Positions 7,298 to 9,801 of a DNA stretch of 9,801 nucleotides are shown here, in pieces. The number at the start of each line of letters is the position of its first letter. Position 1 is the stretch's first letter. Position numbers and translations under genes: made by a program. Below the pieces are notes generated by a model that saw only the letters and a program-made list of their open reading frames with translations, searched no databases and was not told the origin of the DNA. Where the stretch lies: positions 1 to 9,801 of the forward strand of contig NZYP01000055.1 in the NCBI GenBank assembly GCA_002702205.1, given 5' to 3'. This stretch comes from Flammeovirgaceae bacterium. Its GTDB lineage: Bacteria; Bacteroidota; Bacteroidia; Cytophagales; MED-G16.

Positions 7298-7332
7298 CCA
7301 ATCTAATAAAAATTAATTTTTTTTTTGACAAA
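7298..7332 (-). promoter_or_regulatory. Candidate Bacteroidota-type promoter for serS
   Basis: On the minus strand, TTTG (7332-7329) is followed after 23 bases by TAGATTGG (7305-7298), a 7/8 match to the Bacteroidota -7 element TAnnTTTG. It would give a 5' leader of about 40 bases before the serS ATG. The spacing is at the long end of the usual range, so this is a weak call. It may serve the whole serS-GNAT-crtI run, as no other promoter is evident there. Confidence 0.35.
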
Positions 7333-7354
7333 TTCAAGAATAATGGTATCATTG
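7324..7354 (+). promoter_or_regulatory. Predicted Bacteroidota-type promoter for rho
   Basis: TTTG (7324-7327) is followed after 19 bases by TATCATTG (7347-7354), a 7/8 match to the Bacteroidota -7 element TAnnTTTG, with the spacing expected for the primary sigma factor of that phylum. Transcription would start near 7358-7362 and give a leader of about 65 bases before the rho ATG at 7425. The -33 element is part of TTTGACAAA, which also supplies the -33 candidate of the divergent serS promoter. No experimental start is known. Confidence 0.55.
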
Positions 7355-7374
7355 CGGAGTCAATTGTTACTGGG

Positions 7375-7421
7375 TCAACCTAAAAAACTCCCACTAACAC
7401 ACATTAATCTAAACTTTTTTC
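7375..7421 (+). promoter_or_regulatory. G-free, C-rich leader segment, possible rut-like site upstream of rho
   Basis: These 47 bases contain 14 C and no G in an A+T-rich genome, ending just before the rho start codon. They include several pyrimidine-C dinucleotides (for example at 7375-7376, 7379-7380, 7389-7392, 7408-7409, 7420-7421). Rho loads on unstructured, C-rich, G-poor RNA, and E. coli rho is known to be autoregulated by attenuation in its leader. I infer a similar Rho-loading site here. The composition is seen directly; the function is inferred. Confidence 0.4.
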
Positions 7422-7424
7422 GAT

Positions 7425-8846
7425 ATGTACACAATGGACGAACTTAATGATAAGCTATTATCAGAGCTTAAAGAGATAACGGAGGAGCTCAAGATAAAGG
7501 GTGCCTCTAAACTATCTAAGCAAGACCTTATCTATAAAATATTAGATGAGCAGGCAATCTCAAAACCTAAGAAGGCCTCTTCAAAGTCTGAGAAGCCAAA
7601 AGAAGATGGTAAAAAAACTGTAAAAAAATCAGCCCCAAGAGGAAGGTCTAATGACAGAAGAGATACTAGAGTTAGAAAAGATAGGCCTGATCAAAGAAAA
7701 AACTCTGAATACGAGAAGAAGGTAAAAGAGTTTGAAGGAGTTATAGAGAGTGAGGGTGTTCTAGAGATGATGCAGGACGGATACGGTTTCTTGAGGAGTA
7801 GTGACTATAATTATTTGGCTAGCCCAGATGACATATATGTCTCTCCTTCACAAATTAAATTATTTGGTCTCAAGACAGGAGATACCGTACTAGGTAAGAT
7901 AAGACCTCCAAAGGAGAATGAAAAATATTTTGCCTTGATTGAGGTTTCAGAAATTAATGGAAAGACTCCTGAAGAGGTTAGAGACAGAATCCCTTTTAAA
8001 TATCTGACTCCGCTATTCCCTGAAGAGAAGCTTAACCTAAGTACAAACCAAGATAATTACTCTACAAGAATTTTAGATCTTTTCTCACCTATAGGTAAGG
8101 GACAGAGAGGAATGATTGTTTCTCAGCCTAAAACTGGGAAGACAGTTCTTCTTAAGCAAGTTGCTAACGCTATTGCCGAGAATCATCCTGAGGTCTATCT
8201 TATGATACTTTTGATAGATGAGAGACCTGAGGAAGTTACAGACATGGCGAGAAGTGTTAAGGCAGAAGTTGTTTCTTCTACTTTTGATGAGCAAGCTGAA
8301 AGACACGTTAAGGTAGCAAATATCATATTAGAGAAAGCCAAGAGAATGGTAGAGTGTGGTCATGACGTTGTAATACTTTTAGATTCTATAACTAGGCTTG
8401 CAAGAGCACACAATACAGTTATACCTTCATCCGGAAAAATTTTATCGGGTGGTGTTGATGCAAATGCTCTTCATAAGCCAAAAAGATTCTTTGGTGCAGC
8501 TAGAAATGTTGAGAAAGGTGGCTCTTTAACTATTTTGGCAACCGCCCTTATAGAGACAGGCTCAAAAATGGATGAGGTCATATTTGAAGAGTTTAAAGGA
8601 ACTGGAAATATGGAGCTTCAGCTAGATAGAAAATTATCTAATAGAAGAATATATCCTTCAATCGATGTAACTGCATCTGGTACAAGAAGGGAAGATCTCC
8701 TAATAGATAAAGATGAGTTGTCAAGACTTTGGATTTTAAGAAAGTATCTTGCTGATATGAATTCAGTTGAAGCAATGGAGTTTTTACTCTCTAAAATTAA
8801 GGGTACAAGAAATAATGAGGAATTTTTAGTTTCAATGAATGGTTAA
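7425..8846 (+). CDS. rho: Transcription termination factor Rho
   Basis: Rho is a hexameric RNA-dependent ATPase/translocase that ends transcription of untranslated RNA. The 473-residue protein has an N-terminal Rho_N helical domain (about 4-42), a basic low-complexity insert rich in K, R, S, D and E (about 46-104), a cold-shock-like RNA-binding domain (about 108-175; [13 protein letters not shown] at 119-131, DIYVSPSQI at 136-144) and the ATPase core. Core motifs are Walker A PKTGKT (235-240), [12 protein letters not shown] (263-274), Walker [17 protein letters not shown] (315-330), the Q loop SGGVDANAL (341-349), and [18 protein letters not shown] (391-408). Inserts before the RNA-binding domain are usual in Bacteroidota Rho, and this one is comparatively short. 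ATG 7425 (MYTMDEL) is chosen; ATG 7434 is also possible and would remove 3 residues. The predicted leader holds a G-free stretch that may mediate autoregulation. No strong intrinsic terminator follows. Confidence 0.97.
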   Translation: MYTMDELNDKLLSELKEITEELKIKGASKLSKQDLIYKILDEQAISKPKKASSKSEKPKEDGKKTVKKSAPRGRSNDRRDTRVRKDRPDQRKNSEYEKKVKEFEGVIESEGVLEMMQDGYGFLRSSDYNYLASPDDIYVSPSQIKLFGLKTGDTVLGKIRPPKENEKYFALIEVSEINGKTPEEVRDRIPFKYLTPLFPEEKLNLSTNQDNYSTRILDLFSPIGKGQRGMIVSQPKTGKTVLLKQVANAIAENHPEVYLMILLIDERPEEVTDMARSVKAEVVSSTFDEQAERHVKVANIILEKAKRMVECGHDVVILLDSITRLARAHNTVIPSSGKILSGGVDANALHKPKRFFGAARNVEKGGSLTILATALIETGSKMDEVIFEEFKGTGNMELQLDRKLSNRRIYPSIDVTASGTRREDLLIDKDELSRLWILRKYLADMNSVEAMEFLLSKIKGTRNNEEFLVSMNG

Positions 8847-8853
8847 TTAACCA
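8840..8853. repeat. 14-bp perfect palindrome at the rho stop codon
   Basis: TGGTTAATTAACCA covers the rho TAA (8844-8846). As RNA it could form a 5-bp stem with an AATT loop, and a T6 tract follows at 8864-8869, 10 bases later. That is too weak and too distant for a convincing intrinsic terminator, but it may be a processing or protein-binding site. The palindrome is seen directly; any role is inference. Confidence 0.4.
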
Positions 8854-8877
8854 GATTTATCAATTTTTTCTTCACAA

Positions 8878-8893
8878 TTATTTTATAAAATAA
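8878..8893. repeat. 16-bp perfect A/T palindrome upstream of the hemerythrin-like gene
   Basis: TTATTTTATAAAATAA is a perfect inverted repeat without spacer, 24 bases before the ATG at 8918. It could be an operator for a dimeric regulator controlling the hemerythrin-like gene and ruvX. It does not match FNR (TTGAT-N4-ATCAA) or a full Fur or NsrR consensus. Pure A/T palindromes arise easily in such DNA, so chance is a real alternative. Confidence 0.35.
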
Positions 8894-8917
8894 ATATTAA
8901 TTCCTACTTTTAACTCC

Positions 8918-9679
8918 ATGTTTTTGAAAACAGGAAACGTGGAAAATCAGAGAATTTATAATGTGGTTAATAATGACTACAGGTACGCCAAGGTACTGGA
9001 TTCGTTTGGAGTCAACTTCTATAAATGTGGCAATCTTACTATAAATGAAATCTGTAAAATAAAGGGAATAAAAAAAGAATCGTTATTAGGATACAGGCTA
9101 TCTCTAGATGAATCTTTCGACTTAGACTTTGATACATTAGAGAATTCTCCTCTAAACTTAGTGATTGAATATCTCAAACATAATCATAGCTATTTCATAA
9201 AGAATAAACTCCCTTATATAAAAGACTTAATTTCTAACCTAGATATTGAAGACAAATCTTATCCATTTTTTAAAGATCTAAAATTCATCTTCCCTATTTT
9301 TTACGAAGACTTTGTAGATCACATATTAGAAGAAGAAAAGTTTATATTTACCCATATCCAAAATTTATCTAGCTCAAGAATTAAAGACTCAGACCACGCT
9401 AAACTATTTTTTGCTCTTAAAAATATTTCTTTGAAAGAAATAGCTGATGAGCATATGAATGAAGATTCTGAGATGAGCGGTATCAGAGGTCTAACAAAAA
9501 ACTATTCACTTGATAATATAGAAAATCTTCACCTCAAGGTAATATTTCAAGAGTTAAAGGATTTTGATAATGAATTAGAAATCCATTCAGATATTGAAAA
9601 TAAAATTTTATTTCCAAGAGCTCTAGAACTTGAAAATCTAATCTCAGATAAGATTAGAAATATATCATTTCTTAATTAA
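8918..9679 (+). CDS. Hemerythrin-domain protein, Ric/YtfE/ScdA-like (iron-sulfur cluster repair family)
   Basis: A 253-residue cytosolic protein with the architecture of Ric/YtfE/ScdA, di-iron proteins implicated in repair of iron-sulfur clusters after nitric oxide or oxidative damage. The N-terminal ScdA_N-like part is YAKVLDSFGVNFYKCGNLTINEIC (23-46). The four-helix hemerythrin-like domain follows, with candidate iron ligands aligned to E. coli YtfE: H88 or H90 (YLKHNH), H135 and E139 (FVDHILEEE), H179 (ADEHMNED), and H223 and E227 (EIHSDIENKILFPRAL). The vicinal CC pair of E. coli YtfE is not conserved; only C37 remains nearby, shifted by one position, so the repair role is less certain than the di-iron fold. 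The gene lies 71 bases after rho, with a 16-bp palindrome between. Its TAA overlaps the ruvX ATG by one base (TAATG), implying coupling. I withhold the ric symbol because of the missing cysteines. Confidence 0.82.
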   Translation: MFLKTGNVENQRIYNVVNNDYRYAKVLDSFGVNFYKCGNLTINEICKIKGIKKESLLGYRLSLDESFDLDFDTLENSPLNLVIEYLKHNHSYFIKNKLPYIKDLISNLDIEDKSYPFFKDLKFIFPIFYEDFVDHILEEEKFIFTHIQNLSSSRIKDSDHAKLFFALKNISLKEIADEHMNEDSEMSGIRGLTKNYSLDNIENLHLKVIFQELKDFDNELEIHSDIENKILFPRALELENLISDKIRNISFLN

Positions 9680-9801
9680 TGGCAAGAATTCTTTGTTTTG
9701 ATTACGGAGCCAAGAGGGTAGGTGTAGCCGTAACTGATGATCAAAGGATAATATCAACACCCTTACTCACATGTGAAAATAAAAACATATTTGATTTCAT
9801 A
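9679..9801 (+). CDS. ruvX: Putative pre-16S rRNA nuclease / Holliday junction resolvase YqgF (RuvX), N-terminal fragment
   Basis: The first 41 codons of a RuvX/YqgF-family RNase H-fold nuclease, cut by the right window edge. The family acts in 5' maturation of 16S rRNA and has been proposed as a Holliday junction resolvase. The visible part reads MARILCFDYGAKRVGVAVTD (1-20), where D8 is the expected metal-binding catalytic aspartate in the DYG-x-KR-x-G motif. It is followed by RIISTPLLT (23-31) and NIFDFI (36-41), which resemble the family's continuation in Bacteroidota. Full-length members are about 135-140 residues. Its ATG overlaps the stop of the hemerythrin-like gene by one base, so the two are almost certainly cotranscribed. 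Confidence 0.93.
   Translation, partial: MARILCFDYGAKRVGVAVTDDQRIISTPLLTCENKNIFDFI

Noticed and set aside
8085..8306. 73-codon minus-strand open frame
   Set aside because: It is antisense to the Walker A region of rho and has no family resemblance.
8840..8869. Intrinsic terminator after rho
   Set aside because: The 5-bp stem is short and the T6 tract lies 10 bases after it rather than directly adjacent, so it is listed only as a palindrome.
1..9801. tRNA or rRNA genes, CRISPR arrays, insertion sequences, defence or phage modules
   Set aside because: Reading both strands showed no array-like repeats, transposase motifs, tRNA-like cloverleaf elements or phage genes, and no clear abrupt composition change.

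Overview
The window looks like a compact chromosome segment of a Bacteroidota member, most likely a marine flavobacterium (inference). The DNA is strongly A+T-rich. Intergenic space is almost absent, and several neighbouring genes overlap or lie 1 base apart. Gene starts lack clear Shine-Dalgarno sequences. The one good promoter resembles the Bacteroidota -33/-7 type (TTTG, about 19 bases, TAnnTTTG). IspH, CrtYcd, Rho and the hemerythrin-like protein followed by ruvX also fit that phylum.

The left two thirds (1-7252) is mainly a minus-strand isoprenoid/carotenoid cluster. In transcription order it reads serS, a SSAT-like GNAT acetyltransferase, crtI (phytoene desaturase), a secreted CotH-kinase-like protein, crtB (phytoene synthase), crtYcd (lycopene beta-cyclase) and ispH (last step of the MEP pathway, cut by the left edge). 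CrtB, CrtI and CrtYcd together would convert geranylgeranyl diphosphate to beta-carotene. IspH supplies the C5 precursors. No crtE, crtZ, rhodopsin or blh is present here.

One gene breaks this run. A plus-strand bestrophin-like membrane protein (3275-4063) lies between crtI and the CotH-like gene. It abuts the crtI stop with no spacer and shares a single CATG with the divergent CotH-like gene, so both start codons overlap. Any minus-strand transcript continuing from crtI into crtB would therefore be antisense to the bestrophin-like gene. This packing is the most unusual feature of the window.

The right third (7425-9801) is on the plus strand: rho, a Ric/YtfE-like hemerythrin-domain protein, and the first 41 codons of ruvX. 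The 172-base divergent region between serS and rho is the longest non-coding stretch. It holds back-to-back promoter candidates sharing a TTTGACAAA palindrome, and a 47-base G-free, C-rich stretch in the predicted rho leader that resembles a Rho-utilisation site and may allow autoregulation. No RNA genes, insertion sequences, CRISPR arrays or long repeats were seen.
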